This document shows positions 1-13,265 of a stretch of DNA of 64,000 bases, piece by piece. The position numbers were made by a program, and so were the translations under genes. The stretch lies in NCBI GenBank assembly GCA_014549065.1, contig JACDOX010000172.1:1247933-1311932 (forward strand), given 5' to 3'. This DNA is from Cardinalis cardinalis. Its lineage: Eukaryota; Chordata; Aves; Passeriformes; Cardinalidae. The notes below the pieces were generated by a model. That model was not told where the DNA came from, ran no database searches, and saw nothing but the letters and a program-made list of their open reading frames with translations. Numbering within the stretch: position 1 is the first letter of the stretch; the number at the start of each line of letters is the position of its first letter.

Positions 1-128
1 TGCCTGCCCGGAGAGACTCCCACAAGCGGCCGGACACCTTCTCTCTGTATCTCCTCCCCTTCTTCTTCTCAGCTGTGCTGCTGGCACATGTTATCAAGTT
101 TCAAGGTAACACAGTCACAAGCACAGGC

Positions 129-163
<35 letters not shown>

Positions 164-499
164 GGGGGGGCTGCCCGATGCCTCCTGGTGCTTCTCCCAC
201 CCTTCCATGCCGGGGCCTCTTCACCTCCCATCTCCGTCCACAGCCCCGGCCTACCTCACCTGGCCGCATGGCTTCCCCTCCCCTGCCCAGCAGCAGCAGC
301 TGGACGGGGCAGAGACCCAAACTCTCTCCCCACCAGAACCCAAGAGAGCTTCCCAGGGTGAGAGCCCTGCTTTAACCCTGTGTTCTCAGAGGTGGATCCA
401 GTGTCCCAATGGCCGAATAAGCTGCCAATATTAAAATCTGAACATCCATTGGCTTGACCACAGGATCCCAGAAATCCTGTTTCCTGTCAAACCACCACA
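1..499 (-). mobile_element. Partial endogenous retrovirus LTR (outer part lies outside window)
   Basis: The stretch 277-499 aligns with 13266-13493, the end of the solo LTR described below. Shared blocks include the CAG-repeat stretch near 288-300, CCAAGAGAGCTT near 340, GCCAATATTAAAATCTGA near 424 and CATTGGCTTGACCACA near 446. Both copies finish with the same terminal block, GTCAAACCACCACA, here ending at 499. The copies share orientation but differ at many bases and small indels, so they are separate old insertions. The start of this copy is beyond base 1, so its full length and target-site duplication cannot be checked. A (CT)n run and a GC-rich stretch sit inside it. The minus-strand sense is inferred from the better-bounded copy. 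No gag, pol or env remnant is seen next to it. The small open frames within it are LTR sequence and not genes. Confidence 0.8.
131..162. repeat. (CT)n microsatellite within the LTR
   Basis: A run of about fifteen CT units lies inside the partial LTR and is followed directly by a C/G-rich stretch with seven consecutive G. It accounts for the artificial Leu-Ser and Arg-Glu repeats in overlapping open frames. By alignment, the equivalent place in the second LTR copy falls in the run of N. Confidence 0.95.
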
Positions 500-3400
500 A
501 AACCATAAAGAGAAGGGTATTCCTGTACTCTGAAGTGATTGATTCCTGTGTGGATCATTATGAAAATTTGGAATTACAATTACAATTACTTGACCAATTG
601 GGGTTGCTGATAGCACTGGATTACAGTCTCTTCTGTAGACTAGCCAGTGGGGAAAGAAAGGATGTAGTTGTTATTAGATGTCACAGAAACTGGTTGAAAA
701 CAAAAGAGTGCAGGCATCTGTGAAATCTTGGTTCTATTCTACAGTCTGGAGACAGTGTTTGTGTGTTTAAACAATGGATCATTATGCCCTGCCTATGTTG
801 CATGTGTCTCTTGAAGTCTGCTCTGCTTTCTATTTCTTTCTTGTTAGCCCAAGCTCTTCGGCTTGTTTCCAAGCTAAGGAGCTTCCTCAGTGTCCTGCAT
901 GGGCACCATCAATGAGTAATGATGGAGCAACAGGCAGGATTTCTCAGCTCTCAGTTCTGGTGCCACAACATCTTCTGGGGGCCAATACCATAAATTGCAT
1001 AGAAAGACCCAAAATGCTCTATAAATCCTTTTGTAATTGTGGAGTCACTCAGTTCATCTGTGGGAAGGACATGCATTTAGTCTGATGATGGAGGAAGTGT
1101 ATGAGGCAAGGTAGTAATCTGTTTTAGTAGAGTGTTCAGAAAATAATTTTACTTCTCTCTAGAAGATTTGCATGAAGCATGGGTAAACAATAGTGTTTAG
1201 AACCTGGCCAAAATTTGGCATGTTTTCAGAAGGTAATTACTGGGCATGATTGCTTGCAACCCACAGTATCTCTCCCTAAACATGCAAACAAAACAGATTC
1301 TCAGTGAAATGGCTATAGAAAAAACATGAGGGAAAGTGAGATTGATCCCCTTTAATCCCTATTCAGGACAGCTGTTTTAGTTGAAACTTAGGAGAAAAAT
1401 TTTGCCTGATGGAGACATGCAGCAGGAAGAATTTCAACTTGAGCACTTAGTTTGACAAAGTTATGAGCAACTGAATTAGGGTCCTCTAACAGAAAGTGCT
1501 ACGCAAACTTCATCGGTGGAAGTATCACCAATGTGTATTATATGAATATAGATGTACATTTGTATACATAAGCAGATAGTATCAATGGCTCAGTTGTGTG
1601 ATGGTGTTACTGGTCAGGTACAAGGCAATAGAAGAGGCACAGGAATCAGTCTGTAAGCACCTTTGCATGTCCTATTTAAGCTTTACAGGGGCAGTTCAAC
1701 AGTGGTGCTACAATTGTAATGCGGGAGAACTCTTTACCTGTTGAAGACAGCAAAGCTACTTTTTAGTCCAGCATAAAGGAAATATTTAAGGAGAGGAGCT
1801 GCTGAGCAGGAGTCTGCCTGCTGTCTCATTGTTTAAGTGTCTCATTGTTTAAGAAATCATTTGGTGTAAGGCTGTGAAGAGTTAAGCTTAGGAGAGGATA
1901 TTGAAGCTATGGAGTAACAGCTGTGGAAGAGTTTGCCCTTTGCCTTTTCTGTGTGTAATTTGTTCCCAACAGCCATACAATATAGTTCCTCTGCTTAGGA
2001 GAGGAAAGAGTGTGAGTTTTTAATATGCAATAAACTTATCTTCCTGGTTTACTTCTTTTTATAATTATAATGTAAAATAATATTTGAAACACTCAGTGAT
2101 TTTAGCTTAACTAAACAAGTAGTGACAAAACCAACATTAGTCTCTAGGAAAATCGTGGGAAGGACTTCTCATCTCCCTGTGCAGTAAAAATAGCTTTAAT
2201 ATGTTTGCATCAGCAGTTTCTCCTCTTGAAAGTATTTAGATGGCACAGGCTTTTTGCTATTTCTCTTTGGCATGGTTTGCACATACTGTAGTAATCCATT
2301 TTTTTCATCAGTGTGTTACTAATAATGAGCCACCTAAGCTCTGAAAACCTCCCTCTGCTCTTAGCTGTAAAAGAATGCTTAAAGGATTTAGGGATGTCAG
2401 TCATCATCTCNTTTTTTTAGCAGGGGTGTGTGTATGTGTGCACAGGGACAAGGGGAAGAGAGCTCAAGCCGGAGTTCAGAGATTACACTGTGTGTGTGGT
2501 CTGAAGTTATTTCTCATTTTATGAAATGCACGCTTCATTCCTGGCTCAGACAAACTTGCACGTCACTGAATAAGTCCCTTATCCAGTTTCCAAAACACTG
2601 AAGAGATTTGAAAGGGCTCTGTGGGTGGACTGCTACTATCAGCAAAAGCAAATAAGCTAGCCTATTTAGTTAAGCATTTTTTAATACTTAAGCAGAATAA
2701 CTGATAGCAACACTTGAACAGTTGTGGTCAACCAAGGGAAGAGAAGGAAGAGAAAAAACCACACAAGTTTAAGCAGTCATACATTAATTAACATTAAAGG
2801 CTGCATTATAGTTGCTGGTGTGTGAAGGTGCTGTCTGATCAGTCCAGGAAGAATGCTAGAGAATGATTAAATGGACTGCCTGTGCTTCTAACAGTCCCCT
2901 GTGGTCTGCTGGTCACAGTTTATTCAGCATTTCAACTTCCTTTAATCAAAAGTTGTGTAAAATTATTATTGTAAGCCCCAGAAAGACCAATCTAAAGAAT
3001 CCTCATATCAAACTGGTTTGCTGTCCAAAATACATAAATAGCTCTACCCTGGAATACTCTAAATGTCTAGCAACAAAGCATTATTGTAGCAAATATTAGC
3101 TCTGTAATAAATCTCAGTATCCAAAATAAATGATGGCTCATTTCATGGCAGAAAGAAAATACAACAAACAAACAAAATATTACTATTCATTAAATTTGAA
3201 GTTGTTTGGCCAGAATGTGGTTGAGTACTCCAAATCCTATTTTCAATCCAGTATTCAATAATCAGAATATCTCTAATCTTGATACATTGACTCCAAACAA
3301 GCAGTGTAGCTAGCTCTGCAATTGCCAGATCCATGTATTTAAAGATTATCTCCATTATAGCTCTGAACTAAATTGAAGCAAAAGAATCTCTTTTAAAGTG

Positions 3401-6400
3401 ACTCTCAGACAGAAGTCTTGTATCCTGAGAGATCAGGATCTGTGAAAACCTAGGCAGGGCAAAATGTGGTAACATAATTAGATGAAAGCATCCTGTGACA
3501 GATATGCAATAATGATCTCCTTACCTTGGGTAGCACGTCCTGGGGCCACACCTCTCAGAGGTCTAGCAGAGTGTATGGCTAGAGGGCTTTGTCCAAGGAT
3601 TGAGGTTCCTGCTTCCTTGTGGCATGAGAGAGGAAATCATCAGGTTGTGGATAGGGGGTTTTGCTGAATGCAACTTCAAATACTTCTCACCTCCCAATAC
3701 CAATGTTAAATTAGGAACCAAGGGTCTCATGCTCTGAATAAACAGTTGAGAAATGAATGTTGCCAAGAGCTTGTTGAATTGTAGGGAAGACGCTAGAGGT
3801 ATTTGATGGTTTTGTTTCTTTTGTGACATTAGCAACTCTTACTTGCCTAGTGTTGGCCAAAGACAGATGAATTGCCAAGCCGTGTTGTGTATTGTCTTTT
3901 CAGGATGTGTGGATCCAGAAAGACAGGTGACTGTGTAGCTCTTGTCTGTGTTCACAGGCTACTGTCACTGGTTGTCTCCATCACATCTTCAGTGTGGGAA
4001 ATAGGGGGCAGGTTTACCCTTCCCTTTGATGGCATATTTGCCTCTGTGCCTCGTTTCCCCCTCCCCACAGGGAAAGTGAAGCACAAGGCAAGCAAAGTAC
4101 ATGTGCAAAAACTCTGTGATGGACCCAGGTTGACATAGACCTTACCTGTGAAAATGTTCTTCCTTTCTTAGATTGTGTAATGTGTGATATGCGTGCAGGA
4201 GATTTCCTGCTGTGCCGCTTCACAAATCTGATGAACAGTAGGCAGTGGAGGGAGTTGTGGCATGGACCACATTCAAGGATGAATTGCATGAAAATCCCTA
4301 AAGCATGTGCAGTTACTCTCTGGATGGGTTAGAGACAATATAGACCCTGAAAATAAATTTTTTAGGGCATCTGTAATGAAAGTTAAAGGTAAACAAATCT
4401 GGACAAGCTAGCTGATGGGGAAAGGTGGCATTTGAAGAAATTTTTTAGGATATACTAGCAATCTATCACAAAAGGTTCAGAGAGATTTGAATAATAAAAT
4501 ACTAATTTACTGCAAGCCACTTTATGTTTTCCCTGCCCTTGAATGACAGCAATTTATGCTGAATATTTTCACATTTTCACCAGCTCCAAAGCTGAAGATT
4601 GCTGTATTGTTGTTTATTTAGTCTGACTTGTTCTGGACAAGGTGTTAGTCTTTCATTCCTTTGTGCTTAAAGCACACCAGTGTGTCCAGCTGCAGAATAT
4701 AGGGCTTTTCTCAGCAGTTGTCTGCATTAGTGTCTGGCTACTAAGACCAAGCTGTGCTGCCAGACTTCAACAACACTGTCCAGACAAGGCTTTCCCAGAG
4801 TTGGATGAGCCTAGGAAATAAACCCAACAAACCCAAAACCAGCTTGGAGAAATATATGCCAGTTTCAAATACCATACTTTAAAAAGCTTCTGCTTCTGAA
4901 GCTAGCAATCAGAAAACCTCTCTCTGTCTGGAAAAGGGCTCTGAACCAACGCCTGTTACAGGACCTGATGCTGAGTTCTTGGTGGTAAATGACCACATTA
5001 CTCTTTGGGGCCTGTGGGTGTCAAGGAAAAGATACATGTGAGGAAAGTTGCCAGCTGAAAGCATGGATATGTTTTGAACACTGGAGGTAGTTTGGGAGCC
5101 TGAGCCTGTTTCTGATTAAAATAAGAGTCCTTCAGATGAATGGAATGTAAACCACATACCAATTATTGGAATCCCATAAAGGAAACTCCCTTTTCCGTCT
5201 GTCTATTCATCCATCCGCCCACCCACAAAAGTACAGTGTCTCAGAAATATCCCTCGGCAGAAATGATGGAAAAATTCAGTGCTTGTTTCCTTTTTCCTTA
5301 CCTCCCAGGTGCTGGATGACAACTAAAGAGATGGAATTTCAGTGAAGCCACTTAAACAGTTATCAAAGGAATGGACCTGCTAATTAAAAGGATAGTATTT
5401 CCTGGCACAAGAGAAAACACACAAAGTCAAATCTTCAGGCTTTCCTCAAGCAAACTTCTGTGGCAATGTGACTGTGTGAGGGCTGCAGGAACAGGTCTTA
5501 GAGTAAGACTCACTCTAAGTGAAAGCATTAGATCAGTGCACTCATTAGAGCAATGTACTAAGGCATGCATATACCTGTTTTATTTGGCAAATCTCTCGCT
5601 CCTTTGTGTTCCCATAGCACTTTTCATTGAGGCTTTTCCATGTAATTGATTGCAGTAATTAATGTTCCCATTGCTTACTTTTGTGAGGCGGAAGGCGTTG
5701 CTCCCAGGTCAGCTTTGCATTTTATGTGTTACAGTATCTGTTTACAAATGGTGAAACTAAGACAGAAAGTTCAGAAACAACAAATCAGTACTGGAGTATG
5801 TTAGAGTCCCATTCCTGTCTCTGACCACAATAAACACTGCTTCTCCTAAGTATGCTGTAATCTCAAACACACTGCTTAAATGAGATCTTCCTTACATGAG
5901 TGAAGGCAATAGATCTGCTTTCATGAGTACTCTCTAGCATCCGTGATACCACATTAAGGATTCTAGATCTGTGCAAGAGGTAATGCTATGAAATGCTTTT
6001 TCCATTGCTACTGTAATTGCAGGACAGTTCAGTCTCATTGCAAAAGGCAGCCCTTGGACAGCTGGAAGAAGTTTTAAATGCTAATGGTTTGGGCAAGATT
6101 TGGGTCTACAGTAGTATTATGGTCTAGTTCGTGCTAATTGGGTTTTGATACTCTGCTGGCCTCTAGAGGGATAATTTATACAGGCTGAAGCAGTAACCAT
6201 GGGATTTTAAGCAAGACTGCCTGCTCTTCAATCTTCTTGACAGGTAGTTCTTTCCTATTTGGCAAGGCCTTTAAGTAATGAGGCTTTGTAGCTCTTTGGA
6301 AACACTTTCTCTTTTAAGATCCGTGATTTTCCTTCTCTGTGGGTGATACATGTAAGGTATGTTTCTTCTGCTTGAATAAATAAGGGTAGAAGATAAACAC

Positions 6401-9400
6401 CGCTCAACCACTGAAGTGAGAAGCTCTTAGGAAAATGTGCCAAAGGCAAGTGAGAGAGAAAAATGTAGAAAAGCCAAAACTGCGTTTTGTGCATAAGATT
6501 TACCCATAATTTAAAATCCCTTAAATGCTAAGAGTTCTTCTAATGAATCCTGTCATATTTACTAAAAATAATGACTGCATTGTAAAAAAATAAGATCGTG
6601 ACTTTAAAATTCCCAAAAGCCAGTAGGTCTTTTTTGGCTTTTTCTCTTTTCTTCTTTACACTCTGTAAGGATTTTCTGTATTCTTCAACTCATTCCCAGA
6701 CTATATGTTTTTCAGGATATGTGTATTAAATCTGAATAAAACATTAAACAGAAAAGGTGACCATTTACTGCAGAGAGCAAATAATGATCTGTAAGCAGTA
6801 ACTGCTTTCAGGAAATGGTGTTAACATTAGTTAATATATTCTTTGTGCTTAAAGTGTACCTCTCTGTAACTTCAGAGGACAATAGGCATCTTGGTGCATC
6901 TTTGTGAAGGCCTGAGTTACTGTTTCAAAGTCATTTATACGCTTCATCCAACAGCATACATCCTTCAGGTCCTCAGCTCTGTCCTGGCCCTTTGCCTCCA
7001 GTCACTGTTGCCACTCTCACCCAGCTGAAGTGTTTCTTGTCTCCTCAGGATGTTCCCATTACCAGCTTATTGGCAGTTGTCTACTTGGAGTGAGGTTGGC
7101 TTGCTGGGCCCCAATGCAAAGTAATTTTTAACTCATCTGTGCCTACTAGTGATACTACAATTGAAGGATATATTTCTGTTAACTTCTTCTTTTCTCTTTG
7201 AGGTGCCTATCAGAAACTTTCAGTGTAGAACCTTGTCTAGAGATCATCCTGATGTCAAAAGCCGTTTTAGGCTAACATAGGCGTTGACCAGTTTCCCTCA
7301 CAAAGTCCTTTGCACCATTAAAACATGTATGGCAAATATTACTGACAGAAAAATGTTGAGTAACGCCTTTGTGGCCTTACTCTGGTAGGATACATATCTG
7401 TCATGGGATTTTCTGCTTGCCGTATTCTAATAAAATAGTGAAGGAAGCAAAATGCTGTAATAACCAAAATCTGTGGCTGTAATCTACAGCAAAACTAATT
7501 TTGCCTTCCAGTCTTGTGTAGAAAAACAAAAGATTCTACGCCAGTGTACCTGTCCTCTCTAGAAAGATTTCTTCTAATTCTTTCCTGGAGTTGTTGCTCT
7601 GCAGCTATGTCATCAAAGTTCAACAAACTGAGTTAGTTATAAAAATGTACATATATTCTTCAATTTTTACAGGAAGAAGACATCAGAATACTGCAGTGTA
7701 CTGGAGTGACAGGTAAATGTTTGGTGTGAAGTTGTAAAATTATCTGAATAAGTACTGATGGTTGCTGTTTGCCACTTGAGAAGCCAGTCAAGACTAGTTA
7801 GTCATTATAAATCTGATCTTCATATGGCTTTGTATTAAGTAATAACTACTGTCACAGTTTATGGTGAATCTGTGTAGTTCACATGTGCTATTAGTGAAAA
7901 TGTGTTTCCAAATGGAGAACAAAAGAAACAAAGGAAATTCTGGCTATTTGGTCCAATTAAGAATGTCAAGAGCTGTGTAGAACTGCAGATTTTCGATGTT
8001 TTGTACCCTTGGTTAATGTGTGGTATAAGAAAGGAGGCAACCATAAAATAGTGATTGGCTGACGTGGCCCTAAAATTTATACTAGAAATTACTGAGTTAG
8101 TGGCGATGGTAACTACAAGCAGGGAGCTGCAACAGTGACATTTCATCTCTGCAGGAAATAACGGGTTAAAGAGAAAGCACAAAGACCGCATTCAGAAACT
8201 CTGTCCTTTTGTTGTGGGAAACAGCCTCAAATGCAAATGCTTATTGGTTTGAACAGACCTTGAAGAAAATGCTGGAAATTAAAACATATTCAAAAAATAC
8301 ACTGGTGTGTGTGAGCCTTTCAGAAATGAAATGCCACGGTGTTCTGGATTCATGAGATTACAGATAACAACACAGAACTGGTTTAAAATGTTGCAATTTG
8401 TAGCTGCTGGGTGACATAACAATAATCAACATGTTAAATGAGAGTTAAAACAGAGCTTGATATAACCTCCATGCTTCCTCCAGCTTCACAGCAAGACTGT
8501 GAAGGATGACCTAAAGGAGTGAATATGCAAAAAATCTTGATGCTATGGGCAACTTAAACAGAAGAAATCTCTCACTTTCTCTTGGATGTTATTACAGTGA
8601 AGTTCTCATGTAGTTGTAAAAAGCTGACACTAAAAGTCTGTCTTGTGAAGTGCAGGAGTGTTGAGTTCTTTGGCAGAGAGCAGAAAAAGAATATTCATCT
8701 GATCTGCAGAAGTGCAGAATATCCAGGCAGCTTACAATGAAACCTGTATTATGTACTGAATCTTACCACCTTCCTTCACTCAAGCTTTGGTCTGAATGAC
8801 TCATTATGCTCCTGAATTTGTAGGCTGTAGCAGGCGTGTAGTGAATATGGCCAAAGTGCCTGAGGACACAGAAAGAAGGAGGGGGGAAAAATAATTCCTG
8901 CCTAAATAAAAATGGAGCTTCATTTGTGTCAGTGTTGGATCAAAACTTCTGGGAAGTCTGAGAAGCCTATTGTAGGTTTATCCACATGGATTCAATTCAT
9001 ACCATGTGCAGGAAGGTCCTTCCACTCCTTTCATTTCAGTCTTCCACATCAGCAGAATGTCACAGTGCTTGATGGAGGAACTTAGCAGTTATTAATGGCT
9101 GCTGGGTAGGAAATTATTTTCTTGTATTGCAAATAACCAATTTCTAAACCTTGCTCTAGGAGAACACATGAAGGTTTTATGAGAATGACAGAAAAAAATG
9201 TGGTAATTTATGGTACCAGCTATTAGGACAGTAATTTCAAGCTATCAGTCAAGTTACAAGCTGATTGTTTGCCAGTGGAAGAATGAAGTTGCAGTGGTGA
9301 CAAGGAACTGGCTACAATTATTTTGTGTCATAGTCTGATACGATGGGGTAAGATCTAGTACAGTTCTGCAATGTCTAAACAGTTATAGCAAAAAGATTGA

Positions 9401-9623
9401 CTCATGTACTGGAACGACTACTCATAGTATTCTTTAGTTGATAGCAAGTTAGAGTAGTTAATTTGTTTTTTCAGGTGGTTGTTGCCATGAGTTGTGTATC
9501 TTCTATGCTTCAAGTAGCATCAGGTTCTTGGGAAGCTGCTGAATCAGAACTCTCTGAGAGATGTAACCAGATAGTCATATACAACTAGCAGGGAAAATAC
9601 CCCTGTAACTTTCTAGTATCTTC
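500..9623. other. Single-copy A+T-rich DNA, no gene seen
   Basis: No exon, RNA gene or recognisable transposable element was identified on either strand. Open frames are at most about 110 codons, occur on both strands and show no domain. The only structured item noted is a perfect 16-bp tandem duplication at 1822-1853. One ambiguous base occurs at 2411. The segment could be intron or intergenic DNA. The sequence alone does not decide. Confidence 0.7.
1822..1853. repeat. Perfect 16-bp tandem duplication
   Basis: TGTCTCATTGTTTAAG occurs twice back to back (1822-1837 and 1838-1853) without mismatch. It is probably a recent slippage or repair duplication. There is no sign of function. Confidence 0.9.
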
Positions 9624-9700
9624 TTATAGATTCATAAGAGTTTAAAACCAGAAGGGACCATTAACTTCTTTCACAACCATTTAATTTAACTTGTTCTTAA
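9624..9700 (-). mobile_element. Degraded CR1-like LINE 3' terminus (possible)
   Basis: The plus strand reads ATAGATTCATAAGAG followed shortly by CCAGAAGGGACCATTAA. This is the arrangement seen when old amniote CR1 3' ends are read on the opposite strand: a terminal GATTC-type repeat and then an AGAAGGGACCATT block. Beyond about 9670 the resemblance fades into A+T-rich sequence. The element would run on the minus strand and is heavily truncated. It was identified from remembered family wording, not by alignment, so chance similarity is possible. Confidence 0.4.
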
Positions 9701-11228
9701 TTTGGTCATTAAGCAAACTACAGTNCAGGTATGTTAAACAACCTTCATTGTGCTTTATACAGTGTATAAATATATAGTCTGTATGAAGGTCAGCCAGAAC
9801 AATATGTGCACAAGTAGCCTTCAGATGTTCATTATAATCAGCAAATCTTAGTATTTGAAAGCCAACCAATATTTCCATGTTATTTTGCTGAATCAAGAAG
9901 ATATGTGTAGAGCCATCCCATCAGTCATTTTTATTCATCAGTCTGCAGTATCAAAACCAAAAAATCTGACTTCCTGTAAATCAGTAAATTTTTAGTTGTT
10001 TTGGTTTTGAGAAACAGGAGTAGAGGAATCCATGATGGGTTTGTATTTTCCAAACTCCATACCACTGCCTTGCTTGGGTTTGAAATTGCCAAATAGCATT
10101 TCCAATGGGAACTCTAACATGGAGTACACCTTTAATGATTGGATACTTTTTCCTCTGTGAGATTTTAGAAATTTTTCCAGAAAGTGAAGAAACTTGTTGG
10201 AATTTCAGGAGAAAACTGCTTCTTTCAGTTTGCATTGGAGACTTTTTCTGGCAACCATCTGAGTGGGCCAGTCAGCACACTGAATGCAATGCACAAGGGG
10301 CTGCAGTCGTTCATAGAATACTTTGTTGTCTGGAGGGGTTTTTTAACCCTTTGGGGAAACTGGAAGATGTTTACTGACTCAGGGAGAGTCAGATGATAAA
10401 ATTCTGTCACTGACAACTGAATTCTCTCTCTCTTAACACCTTTTATGTGCATCATACTGTCAAGAATTTAGCAGTTTATTGCTTTCTGCAGAGCTGCAGA
10501 GCACTCACAAGAGCTGTGAAAGTCAATGGAAGGGTCATCTGGAAATTCCTGCTAATTCCAAAAAATTGAAAAAAAACCAACCTAAGAACCTCACTTTAGA
10601 CACCCACTTTAGATCCTGATCATCTTGGACAATTATCTGCTGTGCTTCAATTTCCATGTTATTATAGCAGTCCCTTTCTTCATAGGTTTGGTATAAATGC
10701 AGTCTGTGAAGCGCTGCATGAGAAGGAAAACAGAGAGACATGTAAGAAACCCAGTGCTTATGTCTTCAAAGCTGTCTGATTTATGCAGAAGACACATGCT
10801 GAACACTGGGAATGGGACACAGTGATGACTAGCAGCCCTCGCCGTATCTTAAGGCACATACACAAATGACCCCATGTTCTGGTATTCTTTATTTTAAAGA
10901 ATTGAATCTGTAACTTCATTGTGGATTTTTAGCCCTACAAAATAATGCATCTCTAATAGCTTTTCTTTTCATCATCTTTGTAATCCTACTCTGAGTTTTT
11001 AAAAATATTTCTTATATTTCTATACTTCTCTGTTACTAGAAAACTGCTTGTGTTTTTTTTTTTTTTTTACATCATGACATCTTTTATGTCTAAATCAGAG
11101 GAACAAGTATTTGTTTGACAGTAACACATTCACCCTCCCTCCAGAATTGAAAAGAAAATCTAGGTCTTTGCATCCCATAATATTATCCTGTCCTTACCTG
11201 CTCTGGTTCTCACTTCTGGGAGCCTTTA
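9701..11228. other. Single-copy DNA, no gene seen
   Basis: No exon or RNA gene was recognised. Overlapping small open frames near 10.1-10.45 kb lie on both strands and have no recognisable domain. A run of 16 T occurs at 11053-11068 without a recognisable retroposed body beside it. One ambiguous base is at 9725. Confidence 0.65.
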
Positions 11229-11432
11229 TGGAAAAAGGCTCTTCAGCTAGAGAGTGGTTGGGCACTGGAACAGGCTCCTCGGAGAAGTGAGGCTACCAGC
11301 CTGACAGAGCTCAAGGAGAATTTGGACAATACTGTCATGCACATGGTGTGACACTTGGGGATGGTGCTGTGCAGAGCCAGGGGTTGGACTCAATGATCCT
11401 TGTGGGTCCCTTCCAATGCATTTTATTCTACA
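11229..11432 (+). mobile_element. CR1 LINE, 5'-truncated 3' end
   Basis: The sequence follows the 3' terminal region of avian CR1 elements in order: a GGGCACTGGAACAGGCT block at about 11260, the segment equivalent to 'gaggtg..tcaagg' at about 11285-11320, GGTTGGACTCAATGATCCTT at 11383-11402, GGGTCCCTTCCAA at 11404-11416, and a decayed TTTTATTCTA tail where intact copies carry ATTCTATG repeats. Only about 200 bp of a multi-kilobase LINE remains, with no reverse transcriptase, as usual for 5'-truncated CR1. The divergence suggests an old, inactive insertion. Subfamily cannot be named without alignment. An open frame on the opposite strand (11247-11471) is part of this repeat and not a gene. Confidence 0.88.
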
Positions 11433-12133
11433 ATCCCGCTGACAAGTGTTTGGCATCTGCTTTGGTTCCACTTCTGTACTCCCTGCACTATCCTTTCTGA
11501 GGATGTCCTATCTGGTGTTTCAGTGAAGATATTTCTCTGATAATATTAGTATTCACAAAAATTGCCTCATACAAAGTGCAGGACACTACATTGTTTCTCT
11601 AATCCAGTGTGACTTGCATTCTCATTTTTTTCATGTATGTAGTACTTAAATTTGCCTTGTGTCTCACTTTAGGTCTATCAAATACTACAGGTCTTTGTCC
11701 TCATAGGTAAAGGAAACCTCATAAAATTTTAATGGCTATCTTTCAGTAGATTTCTCGCTTCAAACACATCATTATGACCTTATTGGAATTTCCCTTCTTG
11801 AAGATATATCTATTAAAATTTTAGTTACATATAATCATCATGGCAAAAAAATGAAGAGGCTGTCTAGATACAGTATGCATTTACAGTAACTGTAGGGACA
11901 TGGCTGAAAGATCACACTTAAGCATGTAAGCCTCAGGGTGTGAGATCCTCTTCCAAACATCTCTCCATAAAACAAAGGAATTTTGCAGTGTGCTGCTCTC
12001 ACAGCCCAAGTCACTAGGACATTTCTCATTGACTACATAGAAAATAGATTAATTTGTGATTAAGCCAACAAAGATCTTGCTCATGCATGTGCTATATTTG
12101 ACATTCTGTGCTTTGTCTTGTACCTGTTCTTTA
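11433..12133. other. Single-copy A+T-rich DNA, no gene seen
   Basis: This stretch between the CR1 remnant and the solo LTR holds no recognisable exon, RNA or repeat. Confidence 0.65.
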
Positions 12134-12151
12134 TCTAGTGTCGTGGTTTGA

Positions 12152-12170
12152 CACTGGCACAATGCCAGTG
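12152..12170. repeat. 7-bp inverted repeat inside the LTR edge
   Basis: CACTGGC, a five-base spacer ACAAT, then GCCAGTG form a perfect small stem-loop 13 bp inside the terminal TG. In the inferred minus orientation it falls at the 3' end of the LTR. Conservation between copies cannot be tested because this part of the first copy is outside the window. Confidence 0.8.
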
Positions 12171-12961
12171 CCCCCATGAAGATACCCTCTCCCTGGTGTC
12201 TGCTGTGAGATGTGACCGGGAATAAGCAAAGCAGGCTCTCGCTTAGTGACAAAGAAAACGTTATTAACTACACTACAAAGAAAAAACTACAAGGAAAAAA
12301 AAAAACACAAGGAAAATTAAAACTATGCAGAGGCATTTTCCTCCTCCCCCCAAATTTCCAATACAATACCTCCCCCAAAACACCAACTCTCGATCCTGCA
12401 CCACCCTTCCAGAATACTCAATCTACAGTTCATCAGGAGGAGAAGGAGTCCTTCTTTGTGCCATAGGCTTCCCCTGGAAACACTGTTGAAACCTCGGGTG
12501 TCTCCATGTCACTGATAGCACCGCCCTGAGATCCTTTGCCATCGTGACATCTTCCTTCCATGCTCAGTGCTCTCACCACTGTGCATGGATCAGAGCTGCT
12601 TCTAGGGTTGTCTTTTAAGGATGCATTGTCTCATTCCAAAAAAAAAAGCACAGTGTCTCCTTTGGGACACCTGTCCCCCCCCATATTTTTCACACCTCCT
12701 GGGGCCGAGGGGCATCCACACTGACTCTTCTGGTTCTGAGGCCTGTCTCCCCCTAAATGCAGTCTCTGTGTCACAGGAAAAAAAAAATGGTTCTGTCCAT
12801 GGCCACACAAGAAAAGTCCAGCCAAAGGCCACTCCATCATCTCCCCGCCTCCTACTCAAGAGTCTTTTCTACTTCCCTCGTGGTCCATCCCCTCTTATCT
12901 CATCTCTTATCTCTCTTCTCATTCAGCTCCAGGAGGATCAGCATTTGCAAAGTTTCCATCA

Positions 12962-13265
12962 NNNNNNNNNNNNNNNNNNNNNNNNNNNNNNNNNNNNNNN
13001 NNNNNNNNNNNNNNNNNNNNNNNNNNNNNNNNNNNNNNNNNNNNNNNNNNNNNNNNNNNNNNNNNNNNNNNNNNNNNNNNNNNNNNNNNNNNNNNNNNNN
13101 NNNNNNNNNNNNNNNNNNNNNNNNNNNNNNNNNNNNNNNNNNNNNNNNNNNNNNNNNNNNNNNNNNNNNNNNNNNNNNNNNNNNNNNNNNNNNNNNNNNN
13201 NNNNNNNNNNNNNNNNNNNNNNNNNNNNNNNNNNNNNNNNNNNNNNNNNNNNNNNNNNNNNNNNN
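12962..13265. other. Assembly gap (304 N) within the LTR
   Basis: A solid run of 304 N, followed by scattered single N at 13292, 13312, 13315, 13317 and 13322. Alignment to the first LTR copy places the gap where that copy holds the (CT)n microsatellite and GC-rich stretch, only about 170 bp there. The gap is therefore probably a sequencing failure in that tract, and its stated length may be arbitrary. Confidence 0.95.

Noticed and set aside
500..12138. Possibility that the two LTR copies bound one full provirus
   Set aside because: No gag, pol or env-like frames lie between them, the copies are diverged, and the right-hand copy has its own target-site duplication on both sides.
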